64,000 nt of DNA, taken from Pseudomonas aestuarii (GTDB taxonomy: Bacteria > Pseudomonadota > Gammaproteobacteria > Pseudomonadales > Pseudomonadaceae). Location of the stretch: NCBI RefSeq assembly GCF_027988105.1, contig NZ_JAQJZJ010000013.1, positions 29,201 through 93,200 of the forward strand, written 5' to 3'. The number at the start of each line of letters is the position of its first letter. Position 1 is the first letter of the stretch. The notes under the pieces are model-generated. The model did not search any database. It worked only from the letters and a program-made list of their open reading frames with translations, and was not told the DNA's origin. This document shows, one piece after another, positions 15,863-28,600 of the stretch. The translations under genes were made by a program, and so were the position numbers.

Positions 15863-17776
15863 TCATGGCATCCACTTCCAGGACCATAGACGGAACCAAT
15901 CGACCAGGCTGTGGGTAAAGATCCAGATCAATTTGCGCTCGCCGACCGACACCTTACCAACGCCTTCCATACCGGGCCGCAATCGATCGGCAGGCCCATC
16001 GATCTGGGCCTCGACCCGAAAGTAGTTCGTGCCGTCTTGCGAGGTCGACACTGGCGTCACCTGCTTCACGGCAAAGTGCATGACGTTGTAGGGGATCCCG
16101 GACAGGGCCAGGCTGCCCGTCTGACCGACTTCAATTTGTGAGATGTCGCGTTCGTCCACATTGAGAATCACCCGATAGGTATCGAGCGGGGCAATTTCAA
16201 ACAACACCCGCCCCTGCTCCACCGGCGAGCCCAGCAGTTGCCTCAGGTCGCCGGAGACGACAATCCCATCGAAGGGTGCCGTCAGCGTCGCGCGCGCGAG
16301 CTTCTCCTCGGCCAGTGACAGCTGCGCCTGAGCCTGGTCGATCTGTGCCTGGGCGATGGTCATGGCCGTTCGATCCTGCTGCGCCAGGGCCTGCCTGAAC
16401 CTGCGCTCCGCCTGTGCGTGCTCGGATGCCCAACGAATCTGATCCAATTTCAGATCGCGCTCATCCAGTCGACAGAGCACCTGCCCCTTCTTGACGGTAT
16501 CGCCGGCGCGAACCTGTCCCTCTGCAATGTAGCCGTCATATGGCGCTGCCACAGCGCGCTGTAACGCGCCTTCGACCACAGCCTTGGAGGACACCCGGTA
16601 ATCCGTTTGATACAGGCTGAAAAAGACGATGATCAGCGCGACGACCAGGGCAATCAGCTTGACGCCAGAATGACGGGGGCCGAAGAGTGCTTGCGTACCT
16701 CTGGAAAAAGCCTCCCGCAAGCGCTGCAAAGCACTTCGCTCGTTCTGTAACTTGAGCCAGAGAATCGGCCCGAGCAACAGCCCGGTCGTTTCACACAGAC
16801 TGACTTCTTCGGCGGAAAAGCGCACACCTTGTGTCCGCTCCAGGGTAATGACGCCGACCACTTCGCCGCCGTCGATCAACGGTACAGAGCAGACCGCCAC
16901 ATCCCTCAGCTCTGTCGCCAATTCGGCATGAGCCAGCAGCCCCAGTGCCTCCTCATCCGCAACTGGGTAGACAATCACCGCATCAAGATCCAGCACTTCG
17001 TCCATGGCATCGCCGATATGCCGGACCAGATTAGCCTTGCGGTCGAATTTGGCCGTATCGGATATCGCCTTGACTTCGATGCAACCCGATTTCTCACACC
17101 CAAGGCTGACCCGGTCGCACTCCAGGCGCGCCGCCAGTTCATTCACCACGGCAAGCGCAGAGGCACCGAACTGGTATTCCTGGACAGCCGTCGCCACGAG
17201 GTCAGAGGCAAGCGAAAGCCGCTCCAGGCGTGCGGCATAGACATCCAGCGTCTGTTGCCGGAACCGATCGATCAACCAGGCGCTACCCCAGTGCATCAAG
17301 CGCAGGGCACGCTGTAGCTCTTGCTCTGAGGGGTTTTCAATATCCAGAATCACCGCACCATGCAGCACCCCTGATACTTCAATCGGATAACCCACAAAAG
17401 CCGATTTCGGGGCTCCACCTGCACGGCCTTGCCCACGTCGCTCAACCGCAACTTTCTCAACAACCCCTCGCCGCTCCTTAAAGACCTGATCGACGATGCC
17501 TCGTCGCTCCTTGAGTGCCTTCTCGGCAGTCGAACCCAGATATTGCATATTGCGTGAGACATCTGGCCATACGGCTGCTGCACTAAAGCCACCGTCTTGA
17601 TCTGGCCCCAGGACAAGCAGCGCCCCACTAACCCGCTCGATCTGAGGACACAGGATGGCCAGCCAGCTCATCCAGAACTCACTGCTATCCTTGGGCGAAG
17701 CAAAGCACGCCCAAGCGGCTAACTCTGCCTGTGTGTGTGTATCGTTCAGTTGAGAGTGAATCGATGCACTGCTCAA
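15863..17776 (-). CDS. Double-GAF, single membrane segment, HlyD adaptor fusion
   Basis: The 637-residue protein has a first GAF-like domain (about 35-165), a second (about 195-345; VCSVPLIDGGEVVGVITLER), one membrane helix (371-390, GVKLIALVVALIIVFFSLYQ), then an HlyD adaptor. The adaptor has split lipoyl halves APYDGYIAEGQVRAGDTVKK and ATLTAPFDGIVVSG, a coiled coil between them and a barrel (YRVILNVDERDISQIEVGQT). Topology would place GAF sensors in the cytoplasm and the adaptor in the periplasm, so it could couple a cytoplasmic signal to export. Inside GAF1 an ERRG motif recurs three times (90-93, 101-104, 112-115), about every 11 residues. It begins 278 bp after sapC and probably heads the machinery sub-operon. 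Confidence 0.88.
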   Translation of the reverse strand: MSSASIHSQLNDTHTQAELAAWACFASPKDSSEFWMSWLAILCPQIERVSGALLVLGPDQDGGFSAAAVWPDVSRNMQYLGSTAEKALKERRGIVDQVFKERRGVVEKVAVERRGQGRAGGAPKSAFVGYPIEVSGVLHGAVILDIENPSEQELQRALRLMHWGSAWLIDRFRQQTLDVYAARLERLSLASDLVATAVQEYQFGASALAVVNELAARLECDRVSLGCEKSGCIEVKAISDTAKFDRKANLVRHIGDAMDEVLDLDAVIVYPVADEEALGLLAHAELATELRDVAVCSVPLIDGGEVVGVITLERTQGVRFSAEEVSLCETTGLLLGPILWLKLQNERSALQRLREAFSRGTQALFGPRHSGVKLIALVVALIIVFFSLYQTDYRVSSKAVVEGALQRAVAAPYDGYIAEGQVRAGDTVKKGQVLCRLDERDLKLDQIRWASEHAQAERRFRQALAQQDRTAMTIAQAQIDQAQAQLSLAEEKLARATLTAPFDGIVVSGDLRQLLGSPVEQGRVLFEIAPLDTYRVILNVDERDISQIEVGQTGSLALSGIPYNVMHFAVKQVTPVSTSQDGTNYFRVEAQIDGPADRLRPGMEGVGKVSVGERKLIWIFTHSLVDWFRLWSWKWMP

Positions 17777-18017
17777 TCAGAGGTCCCTTATCTTCTTAAA
17801 TGCGAGCCACGACATGGACGCTCGACAACTTAGGTTTTTCCGGGCTGCCTCTAAAACCACCCCCAGTTCGGTGGAACTTCTCCCGGCCTGACTTTGCTGT
17901 CAAACGTGAGACTGCCAAGCAGAATACAGCGTTAAACCTGTGCCAAGAGATGCCCCCTCATGGCTCCAGAGTAACCCTGGCCTGATAAAGCCGCAGCCGC
18001 ACAACCGCGTGCAGCAA

Positions 18018-18039
18018 ACCCTTGCCCAATAGCAAGGGT
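18018..18039 (-). terminator. Weak hairpin after sapC
   Basis: ACCCTTGC (18018-18025) pairs perfectly with GCAAGGGT (18032-18039) over a 6-nt loop, just past the sapC stop. Only three T follow on the minus strand, so it may be a partial terminator that lowers expression of the downstream machinery genes relative to the giant gene. The rest of 17,777-18,054 shows no gene. Confidence 0.5.
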
Positions 18040-18054
18040 GTGCAACACCTGCGA

Positions 18055-18864
18055 TTAACCTTTGCGTTTAGCCCCTTTGCCATCTGCTGCTTTAGCCTCG
18101 ACTGCCTCGGCCCCTGGCTCGTCAGTACCGCCCTTACCACCATGAATCAGGACCAGGCGGTCTTTAACGGCATTGAAGTTGTGCATGGACTGCAAGTGCA
18201 GGTAAATCAACTCCAACTGGTCGGTCTTGGCCAGCTCGGACAATACCTCTCCAGGCAGCTCATTGAGCTTCTTGCGATTGACCACCATGAAGCCGTTGAG
18301 CGACATCTTCTCGCCCGAGCCTAGGGTGAATTGCGCCTCCATGGGCTCGAGTAATTCGAGCTCGGTCAGCTTTTTGCAGAACTGCTGGGTCAGCAGATGC
18401 TGGCCACGGTAGTCCTGCAGGAACTTGAGCACGCCATCGACATAGGGCGTAGCTTTACCGTCCTCGGTAAACAACGGCTGCCCACGCCCCTCACTATTTA
18501 GACCCGGAAACTTTTCGTCGATGCACAAGGTGAAGGTTTTTTCATCTGCACTGCTTGAGAACACGAACGGGTAACGGCGAACAAAAGCCGGGATGTATTT
18601 CGCCTGCCAGGCACCATCCTTTGATAGGAAGAGGTTTTCATTACCGCGCACCCCCAGAATCACGACCGGGGTCACTGTATCGGCGCTCCCTGCAAATACG
18701 ATTGCGTAATCCGATGCCGCCAGCGGAAACTCAACCGCCATCAATGGCAACGAGTTCAAATTGCGGACAAATGAATAATCGCTGCCCACATCCACCGAGC
18801 ACTGAGCATGTCGCCCACTGTTGACTGGAACGGCTGTTTCGTAGATCAGTTGTTGAGTGGTCAT
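18055..18864 (-). CDS. SapC-family protein
   Basis: The 269-residue protein matches the SapC family (named for S-layer-associated genes). Conserved stretches seen are YSFVRNLNSLPLMAVEFPLA, ILGVRGNENLFL, AKYIPAFVRRYPFVF and FTLCIDEKFPGL, then GEKMSLNGFMVVNRKKLNEL. There is no signal peptide or membrane segment. The tail is basic and low-complexity (KAADGKGAKRKG). The ATG at 18,864 with AAAGGATG upstream is a better start than the TTG one codon earlier. It lies 20 bp after the giant gene and must share its transcript. The biochemical role of SapC proteins is not established; close linkage suggests it serves the giant protein, perhaps as a cytoplasmic chaperone. Confidence 0.88.
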   Translation of the reverse strand: MTTQQLIYETAVPVNSGRHAQCSVDVGSDYSFVRNLNSLPLMAVEFPLAASDYAIVFAGSADTVTPVVILGVRGNENLFLSKDGAWQAKYIPAFVRRYPFVFSSSADEKTFTLCIDEKFPGLNSEGRGQPLFTEDGKATPYVDGVLKFLQDYRGQHLLTQQFCKKLTELELLEPMEAQFTLGSGEKMSLNGFMVVNRKKLNELPGEVLSELAKTDQLELIYLHLQSMHNFNAVKDRLVLIHGGKGGTDEPGAEAVEAKAADGKGAKRKG

Positions 18865-18884
18865 CAAACATCATCCTTTAAGTT

Positions 18885-19625
18885 TTAATCGACACTGAGA
18901 TGTGAGTTGCTTACTCCTGGCAGTACCTTGCAGTTCGTAGAAACAAACACTTTGAGACTAGCATTGGGATTGCGTTGTGCCTGACTTTCTCCTGCGTGAT
19001 TGACGAAATCCGCCACCCAGTTCTCGGCAGCGTCAAATCCTTTGGCTTTTACAGCACGCTCATCAAGCGCAAATGTTGAGTCCCAATTAATGATGCATAG
19101 AGTTTCCTGCTCGTTGTCAGCAGCGTCCTTGAGCGGCGCCACAGACAACGGCAAGGACCGCACAGGCCAGGCTAGGCTTGCCACAGACGTGTCTGCCGAG
19201 GTCATTACCACGGGCTCGACAGTTCGTCCGCCCGCATCCAGCGTATCGCTCATGACGCCATCATCGGTGTGCTCCAGGCCAACAGCATGACCCAGTTCAT
19301 GAGCCAGGACGGACAGCAGATCCATCTGACCTGCGGCCTCGCCATCCACTGCCTGCAGCGAGTCGCCGAGCAGGGCGTACTCGGTGTCATCGGTCGGCAT
19401 GGCATCGATGTACCAGCCATAACCTGCGGCGTTCAGGTCGATGTACACGGCCCCATCCCGGTACGCACCCAATTCCAACCCAGGCAGATCGGTAATCTGC
19501 ACGTCGACACTTCTCATCAGTTCGACAACGCTTTCGTCCACGCTCAACGACCAGCGGCGAATGGCCTCGTCGATGATGGGTTGCAACTGCGCCATCGTCA
19601 GGCTGACTTCACCGGTGTAACGGGC
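18885..19625 (-). other. Domain of the giant protein: metzincin-like peptidase and C-terminal tail
   Basis: Residues ~8,166-8,411. A helix with IIDEAIRRW precedes beta strands. HELGHAVGLEH supplies three His ligands and the Glu base, and VMSDTL could be the Met-turn, as in matrixins and serralysins. The ~120 residues after it are acidic then polar, with two Cys (LCIINW, STNCKVLPG). It may self-process the giant protein or cut host and matrix proteins; it may also be a degenerate fold. All core residues are present. Confidence 0.7.
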
Positions 19626-22600
19626 AGGTGCGGCCTGGGCGGCAAGCAACGGGCTGGCGCTGCTCGGGATAGCCGGGTCATCGGTCTTCAGGCTCATGCT
19701 GTCGAACGATACCGAACCGTCCTTGGCAAACACCCCAAAGCGCCCGTCCACCGTTTCAGCGTTGTAGACATGCCCAAGTACGGACTGGCCGTTAAGGGTC
19801 ACGCTCACCGACGCCCCGTGCAGGGAGACACCCAGGGTGTAGTCCACACCGGCCTGCAATGAGTCGTTGCTGATCGCCGCATCGATGGTCCAGCGGCCGC
19901 CCTGAAAGTGCCCGATCAAGACCTGCTGGGTCTGTACGTCGATAGCGACCCACTTGTAATCCGTGCTGCTGTACTGATCGAAGACGAAGCCCGCCCGCGC
20001 CGTGGCGCTGAACGTGGCATTCATTTCAAGCAACGAGCCAGACAGCTTACCCACGCCGTCCAGGCTCGCCAGGCTCAGCAGCGCGTCGCTGCCAGCGGCT
20101 ATTCCGCTATAGCGACCGCCGGACAGGCTGAAGTTGCCACCACTGACCATATCCGCGCCGCTGAACAACGCATTGTCGGGGCCGGCGAACTGCTCGGTCC
20201 TGAAGGCCGTCGCCGCCGAGGGTACGACCAGGACCGAGATGTTATCCAGCTCACCACGCGCATTGTTGGAGCCGAATCCGACCAGCCCCCAGTTCAAGCC
20301 ATAACTCCAGTCATCCACTACAGTCGGCTGGAAGGTATGACTGAAGTAGGTGTTGTTATCCACGACCAAGGTGGCTGTCAGGCCATTGACCGCCAACACG
20401 ACGTTGTACCAGGTATTGTTCTTCAGGCCGCCCTTCACGGATGCCTGGTCGAGCACGTGCCAGCCTGTGTCATCTCGCTGCCCCATTACCAGCTTGTTGG
20501 TCGCGACATCGAGCCCGGCGAACTTGAAGTTGCTGGCGCTCTGGTAGTCGAAAATAATGAAGCTGTTGGCATCCCAACCGCCCACGGGTTTGTTGGCCTT
20601 GATGCTGGCCGCCACCTCGAAATACGACGGCAATGCATCTCCCACCTGATAGACCGCCACGGCATCGGCATGGGAGGACTTGGAGGAAACCTGCAACGTA
20701 CCGCCGGACACCTCCCAGGTGCCACTATCCGGAGCCAGCGCCTGCATGGTGCCGTCATTGAAGTTGGCTGTGCGCAATACATCGCGCTTGCCGCCGGGAA
20801 TATTGCCGGCCTGCGGATCAGCCGGCGCACCGGTCTGCGACTGCCAGGCGAAGTCCTTCTGCCGGATTAAGCCCAGTTCACCCGCTGGCTCACCATTGCG
20901 ATAGGCCTGACTCGGATCACCGTTGGTATCAGCAAAACGGGTCGGATCCGCACCATCGCTGGCCGACAGCGTGTACAAGAACTCGGCCAACTGCGGTTGC
21001 AAGGTGCGGCTGACGGTGGCCATGCCGAACGGTGCGAAAGGCACCAGGTAGGAGTTGAATTCACCCACCCAGTCAATCAGACGGTCGCCACCGGTATTGG
21101 CAATCAGGACATCCCGTCCGGCACCACCAAAGGCACGATCTTCATAGCTGGACTGGGTATCAGGCTGATCATTGCGCAGGGCATTGGTGTCCTGATTGTC
21201 GTCGGCATTCATCAGGTCATTGCCGAAGCCGCCATACATATTGTCGCAGCCAGTACCACCCACCAGCCAATCGTTGCCGGTATCACCGAAGATGCGGTCA
21301 TTACCATCGTTCCAGGCTTCAGGATAACCACTGGCGGTCTGGCCAACCGGCTTGGGATTGGTTCCGGCAGGCACATAGGTGCCTTCGCTGGTGGAGAAGT
21401 TAAGGAACCAGGCATAGCCACCGGTATCGCTCTTGCTGGCGGTGCCGTCGGCATTCAGGGTGATCTTGCGCAGCGGGTCGTACTCGTCATAGAGCGCGAA
21501 TTCACCAGCACGGCGGGTGCGATCGTAGTGCCAGCCATCCGGGTCTTCCGGGTTGTAGCGCAGCACGTCGATCGGGTTATAGGGGTGGGTGTAATCGCTG
21601 CGGGCAATACCCGTCAGAACGCCACCGGCACCATAAACCTGGGTATAGGCCTCAGCCAGCGCCTCGCCGCCGAGAATGGCATCGTCGCCTGAGGCGCCGT
21701 GCAGCCAGTCGTTGCCCAGACCGCCGAAGATAATGTCATCGGAATTGTGCTGCAGCGGCAGGCCCTGATCATCCAAGGCCTTTTTGCTGGCCGTGGTGAA
21801 CTCGTCAGTCATACCATTGAAGTCAGGGTCGAAGCTGAACGGGGTGATATTCACCGCCTTCTTCAACTCCCCACCCACATTGACCACGGCCTGCTGAATC
21901 GAACCCGGTGTGGCGATCGATTCATTCATCATGTTGCCGTTAAAGGTTTTGCTATCGCCGTTGTCTGGCAGAAGCGCGACCACTCCGTTCAGCGCTTCGC
22001 CATAGGTGGTGGCGTTGCGGCTGGTGAGGATGCGCCCATCATCGCCGATTACGCCATCATCACCGCTGCCGCCACTGATCCAGTCGTTGCCGTAGCCGCC
22101 GATCAGGTCATCGTCCTGACCTTCGCCGAACAGCACGTCATTGCCCTTGAGCCCATACAGCCCATCATCGCCGGACTCGCCGTGCAGCTCATCACCGTTG
22201 CCCCGGTCACTGGCCGCGGCACTGCTGAAGTCGATGCCGCCTTCGTGGTAGTCGAGGAACTCTACCGCGCGCACGATGATGCGGTCATAGGTGGCGGCGT
22301 TGCCGTCACTGCCGTAGCCTTGTGCCGGCGAACCATTGGTGTCGTAGTTGTAATTGAGGAAGCCACCGGTGCTGGTCACGCCATTGGCGTACACGGTGCC
22401 GGTTGCGCGCTGCGTTTGGTTGACGCCCACCAGGCGCAGAATACGACCGTTGTCCCCCACCAGGGTATCGGCGTCATGGGCATGGCCGCCGGCTTTGGTG
22501 ATGATTAGGTCATCCGCCGCCGAAGTCGGCAGCCCAACACTGCGTGCGGTGGTTGCATCGCCAATATCGTTGCGGGTGATGTCGGTGCCGGCGCCGCCAA

Positions 22601-25600
22601 ACAGCAGGTCACTCCCATCGGGGCGCTGATTGGCGTTGATCAAGCCAAACAGATCGGAACTGCCGCCGATGATGTCATCCTGGCCGAGGCCGCCGAAGAT
22701 CACATCATTACCGCCATTGCCTTCGATGTAATCGTCGCCGTCGTACAAGCCCTCGAAGGTGGCGTTAACCAGCAGATCCAGGCTTGCGTCCATAACAAAG
22801 CCGAAGTCGGCCATCGAGGTTGGTAGCGCTCCGCGATTGGCGCCGAACTGGGTGAAGCCGTTAATGCTGACGATGCTGCCATCGCTACGGGTCAGGCTTA
22901 GCTGGGCAGCGGCTAGATTTTTCGCAAAGTCGGCGCCCGCTTGTACACCAATCGTGCCGTCACCCTGAATTACGTCATTGCCCAGCTGGCCGAAGATTTC
23001 ATCCTCGCCGGCGCCACCGGCTATGTAGTCGTTACCGAACAGCTCAGGGTGATTGGCCTCGACATCATCGCTGTGATCGAGCAGCACAATGCGGTACTGG
23101 GTTTGGTTACGCGGGTCATTCATGGCATTCAGGCTGGGCTGGCTTGGGTCAATAACATTGCCCGCGCCGCCCGCACCAATACCGATCAACACCCGGCCAT
23201 CATTGACCCCTTCGGTCACACCATAAATCAGCGTGCCGTCGAGGGCGCGCATGCGCACATCAATGTCGTCCGGCCGGTAGCAGATAGCTGCGTTATCGCC
23301 GGCGATGGCATCGGCGCCCGCACCGCCATCCAGGCGATCATTGCCATCCAGTGCACCGGCAACATTGCTGCCGCCAATCAGGATGTCATCACCGTTACCG
23401 CCATAGAGCACGTCATCGCCCTGCTGACCCATCAGCACATCGCTGCCGTCTTCGCCGAACAGCAAGTCATTGCCGGCGCCAGACAGCTGATCGACATTGG
23501 TGGCTTCGAACAGCAGGAAGCCCTCAGTTGGGAAGCACTCCCAGCACACGGGACGCAAGCTGGTTTCGGGATCGAACGGGTGATCGTTTTTGCATTCGAT
23601 ACGGCCTTGATCGCCAAACACCAGATCGTCGCCAGCCCCGGCGTAGATGGTGTCGTCACCGCCACCGCCGAACAGCACATCATTGAATTGGCCGCCGATG
23701 ATGGTGTCGTTGCCATTGTCTTCATCGTTAAAGCCAATGGTTTCGATCTTGCACAGGGTGAACTCATGGACCGAGAACACCAACGGCGCATCAGTGCTCA
23801 GATGATCACGTGGGGCGCTGGTCAGCAATGCGTTGTCACCGATGGCGATATTGCTGCCGTTACCGGTAGACACGGTGTCGTTGCCCACACCGGCGATGAC
23901 AATATCGTTGCCCGCGCCGGTTTCAATGATGTCGTCACCACCCACGGCCGTGGCGCTGGCCAGTGACCAGATACGGTCAATGTCATTGGTGCGCGGTGGA
24001 TTGCTGGCACTAGGGCTGAGGATTTCTTCGGCCAGGTAATCCACCAGACCATGGTCACCAAAGACAATGTTGTTGCCATCCAGCGCAGCGCTGCCGCCAC
24101 TGCTAGAGAAGCTGTTGATGGTGTCATCACCGCCGCCACCGAAGATCATGTCGCGGCCAATACCGCTAATGATGCTGTCGTTGCCGTTGGCGTACTCGTT
24201 GCCGGTGCCATTGATCGTGCCGGTATAAGTGGAGGTCACCAAGCCCAACACCTGCACCTGATAATCGTCGTCAGTTTTACTGGTAAGTGGATCTCTCACC
24301 GGGGTGTTTACGCCGGTATCTACGCCCAGAATCTTGCCGTGGTCACCAAACAGAATGTTCTGGCCAATACCGCCATCGATGCTGTCGTCGCCTTGGCCGC
24401 CGAAGACGATGTCGTCACCGTCGCTGGCTGTAATGACGTCGTTACCACCCAGGCTTGCCTGCGCATCGATGCTTTCCACCACATCCAGGGTGCTGATATC
24501 GCTATCCGGCGTACCGTAGTAATCGTTGCTCAGGTAGCCCATGTGACCGAAGTCACCGAAGATCACATCGGAGCCGCCATCACCACTGATGATGTCGGCA
24601 CCATTGCCGCCGAGAATGCGGTCACGACCGGCATCGCCGACAATGATGTCATCATCGCCATTGGCCGACTGATCACTGCGGATATCGGAGACCTTGCGCA
24701 CAATCAGGATTTTGTCAGCATCGTCTATCTGCTGCGCAACGATGCCGTGGTCGCCGAAGATGATGTCATCGCCGTCGCTGCCCTGAATCACATCCTTGCC
24801 TGCGACCAGGGTGTCGCGGTTGGAGGCTGGGTTGTCATTGTTCGGCCGCACTGCATCGGTGGTCGGAACCGACAACACGCGGGTAATCACATTGATATTG
24901 ACGCCCGAATCACCGTAGATCTGGTCGTCGCCTTTATTACCAATAATCAGGTCATCACCTGAACCGCCGGCCAGCACATCACCAATCTGGCTACCAATGA
25001 GGGTGTCATTACCCGCACCGCCATAGATCACCACACCCAGGGCATCGTCACCGTAGCTGCCAGGGTTGGGCATGATGGCACTGGCATCAATCACATCGTT
25101 ACCGCTGCGATCAAAGGGATTGGCCCGCGCCAGACGATAATAAGTGCCGGCCTGAACCGGGTTCGGGCCCAGCACAAAGGTGTCGGTTACATCGGCAATG
25201 TAGGGTTGCCCTGCATACCAGGAAGCGTCCTGGGAGGTATCACCGTAAATCACCAGTGGTGAGGTCGGGCCGCCGCCGCCGGTGACGGTAATCCGGTCGC
25301 CATCGATAGTGCCGGTGTAGGCGCCCGCTACCGGGTCTTGTACATCGAGGTTACCGCCACCATGCACAGTGGTCAGGCCGCCATGCAGCGCATCAGTATT
25401 CAGGGTGCTAGTGATCAGCAGCGAGTCATTACCCGAGCCCATCATCAGGTTGAACACTTCGATATTGGAGCGATCAGCCGCGCCATCAACCCCGGCCTTG
25501 CCATAGGTAATGCCGGCCGCAAAGTCAGCGTTTTCGCCATAGGCGACCTGATCGAAGTGCAGCCCAGACGCCAGCCCCATACCCGTGAGCTGGGTGCCGC

Positions 25601-28600
25601 TGAGCACGCCTTGCTTGTCCTCCATGCTCGAATCATCGAACACATTGAGGATGTCGATCGACTGTTCTTCTGGTGGCTGTACGGCAATACCGAATACCGG
25701 GATGTTGGTTTCACCCGGCAACAGCACGGCCTCGACTAGCGGATGCACCTCGGCCCCGATGCCACCTTCGATTTCCAGAGGGCCTTTGATATCGGACAGC
25801 AGGTGTGGCTGCACGGCGAACTGCTTGGTGCCGGGGTGCAGCAAATTCACTGCGGGATCCTGCACGGCAGTCACCGTGACTAACTGAGGAATCCACCAAT
25901 TGGTTTCATCGAAGACCACCGGCTGAGCCGTGGTCAGGCCATCGGTATGCGGGGTGATGGTCACCGTACCGGTCGGAGCCCGGGTCAGACGAATGCTGTA
26001 GGTATCGGTAATGCCATCGCTGACCAGGGTGGTGCCGTTGCTTTGCTGAATCAGCACGCCCGGCACATCGTCGTCGGCCACAGTGACCGCCAGGGTTTCG
26101 CTAACGGTGCTAGCGCCATTCTCGAAGTAGGTGCCGTCGGCGCTGCTGCTAACGCTGTGACTGATCAGGGACAACTTCTGGTCTTCGCGCAGGGTATCGT
26201 CCAGCGCCGTAATGATGATGGTCTGGGCCTGATCCCAGTTATTCTCGGTAAAGGTCACAGTGGTTTGCGACAGCTGCAACTGCTTGGCGTCGTAGTTGAG
26301 CGTGATCGTCACATCTGCGGTGGGTTTCTTGGTCAGGGCAATGGTGTAGCTGTCGGTAATGCCCTTGCCGGCGTCACCTTCGAGCACCAGCGTGCCATTG
26401 TCGTAGGCATCCTTGCGTACTTCGGTCAGCAAGATACCGGCGGTGTCGTTGTCGATCACCGTAACCAGCACATTACGCACCTTGATGCCGTCATAGCTGG
26501 CCACACTGGCAAGCTGAGCGGCATCGGTGCTGTCCTCTGCCACGGCCTGCACGCTGTGGCTGACGGCGACAACCCGCTTGCCCTCCTCCTGGCTGTCGTT
26601 GGCTGCGGCGATATACACGGTTTGCGCCTGATCCCAGTTGCTGGAATCGAACACCAGCACCACGGCGCGGTTGCGCACATTAGTGGCTACGCCGTCCTGA
26701 ATCAGGCTGCGTTCGAAGCTGGCCGGATCGGTCGAGACCAGCACCGAATCGCCCATGCCGGCGGCATCCTGCTCTTCCTGTGGTGAGCGCGAAGCGCTGA
26801 CGGTGACATAAACCTTGGTGCCTGCGGCCACCGGTAGGGCCAGGCGTACGGTGTAGGTGTCCACCGTGCCCCAGGTACCGCTGTCGGTTTCACGCACCAG
26901 GCTGGCACCGTCGGACTCGTCGATGATCACGTTGCCACTGAAGCCACTGGCGCCACCGCTGCCTGGCAGGCCTGCGACATTGAGGTTGATCCCCGGAGCG
27001 ATCAGGCCGTCATAGCCAATGTCGCTTCCTGAGCTGACCTGCTGGTTGATCACTGCGCTGTGGCCTTCCAGCTCCTGGGTGGTAATCACGTCAGTGACGT
27101 CACCGGCCACGTTGAAGATGTCATTACCCAGCCCGCCGACAATGCGCGTGGCCATGCCAAAGCGAGTGCTCTGCACGGTGAAGTGATCATCCCCTTCCAG
27201 GCCATCGACCTCGAGCACCTCGACATTGTCGTAGGTGACATTGAGGCCGGCGCCATACACACCCTGATCGGTGATGACAAAGCTGTCGCCAAACTCGGTG
27301 CCCAGCACCAGCAGCTTGTCAAAGCCGGCGCCACCGTCCACCGAGACCGGTGCATTGATGTTGTATTGAATAAAGTCGTTGCCGGAACCACCCTCCAGCA
27401 CCTGGCTGGACGCGGTAGAAACGCCGCCGGTGGTTTTGACAATGGCCACGCCGTTGGCATCGGTTTTGATGCTGCCATCGGGGTTGGTTTCAGCCAGGGC
27501 GAAGGCCCGGACGATAAACAGGTCATCGCCGTCATTGCCCTCAAGGCGCAGGGCGGCCTGGTTGCTGTACACCTGGAATACGTCATTACCACCGCCACCG
27601 ATGGCGGTCAGTGCCACGCTGTTGCCGCGACTCAAATAGCCCCGGGTGGTGGCCACTGTGGCGAACTCGAACTGGTCGGAAGCTGCAATGTTGGCACCGA
27701 TGCCACGCTGGGAACCGTAGATCTGACCCACCTGGAAGGTGTCATCACCGGCGCCGCCATCGAGGGTGGTGATGGCGCTGTTGTCGTCGCTGGCGAAGTA
27801 ATCGTTACCGCCCATCCCTTCAACAATCAGCCGGCCATTGAGGTTGGCGTCATAGTTGATGCGTTCCACCTCAGACGGTCCGGTGCCGGCCATTGCCTGC
27901 TCCAGGCTGCCGTGCAGCAGGGCAACAAAGGCAGGCGACTCGGCGACCTCACTCGGAATGCCACCCATGCTGCGCAGCAGGAAGATATCGTCGGTGGCAT
28001 AGGGGGCACCGGCTGAATCCGCACCGTTCAACACACCATCGAAACCACGAATGCGCAGTTCATCGACGCCATTGGCCTTGGCCCCGGTGTCGAGCACATT
28101 GATCACATAATTCTGCCGATCCTCCGCAGCCACCTGACTGCCGCGGGTGTTGATCCAGTAGTAATCGGTGTCCGATTGACCGTCCAGGGTCAGGGTGTCA
28201 CCCAGGCCGTTGCGGTCGATATGCATGGAGCGAAGCTGGTTGACGATAAATTGGTCTTCACCATCGTGAAGCAGACTGGCGCTGGACTTCTGGCTGCCAA
28301 ACACTGTGGTGTTGGCATCCAGCTTGGTCTGATTGAAGGTGAAGGTGTCGCCGTCGCTGTGGCCGAAAATTTCGGTGAAGCTCTTGGCGGTGCCGGTGGC
28401 TACGGCAAGATCGGTCGGCGCATTGCGCAGGCCGATGGTGCCGCGCAGATCCATCCGGGTGCCGCGGCCGGTGTCAGCATTGCTGTCATCCACGGCATCG
28501 GTCTTGCCCACCCGCCGGGTATCACCGCGCAAGCTAATGCCCGTGCCGGCAAGAATACGGCTGTTGTTGCTGGTGCTGACGTTGTCACCGATCCAGAGCG

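Noticed and set aside
10780..18864. Ordinary type I secretion operon
   Set aside because: There is no ABC ATPase (no LSGGQ signature) and no TolC-like protein; the only motor is SecA-like.
21060..25030. Repetitive DNA that might look like a CRISPR or satellite array
   Set aside because: The periodicity is 27 bp coding for RTX nonapeptides with diverged DNA; there are no constant repeats with unique spacers.
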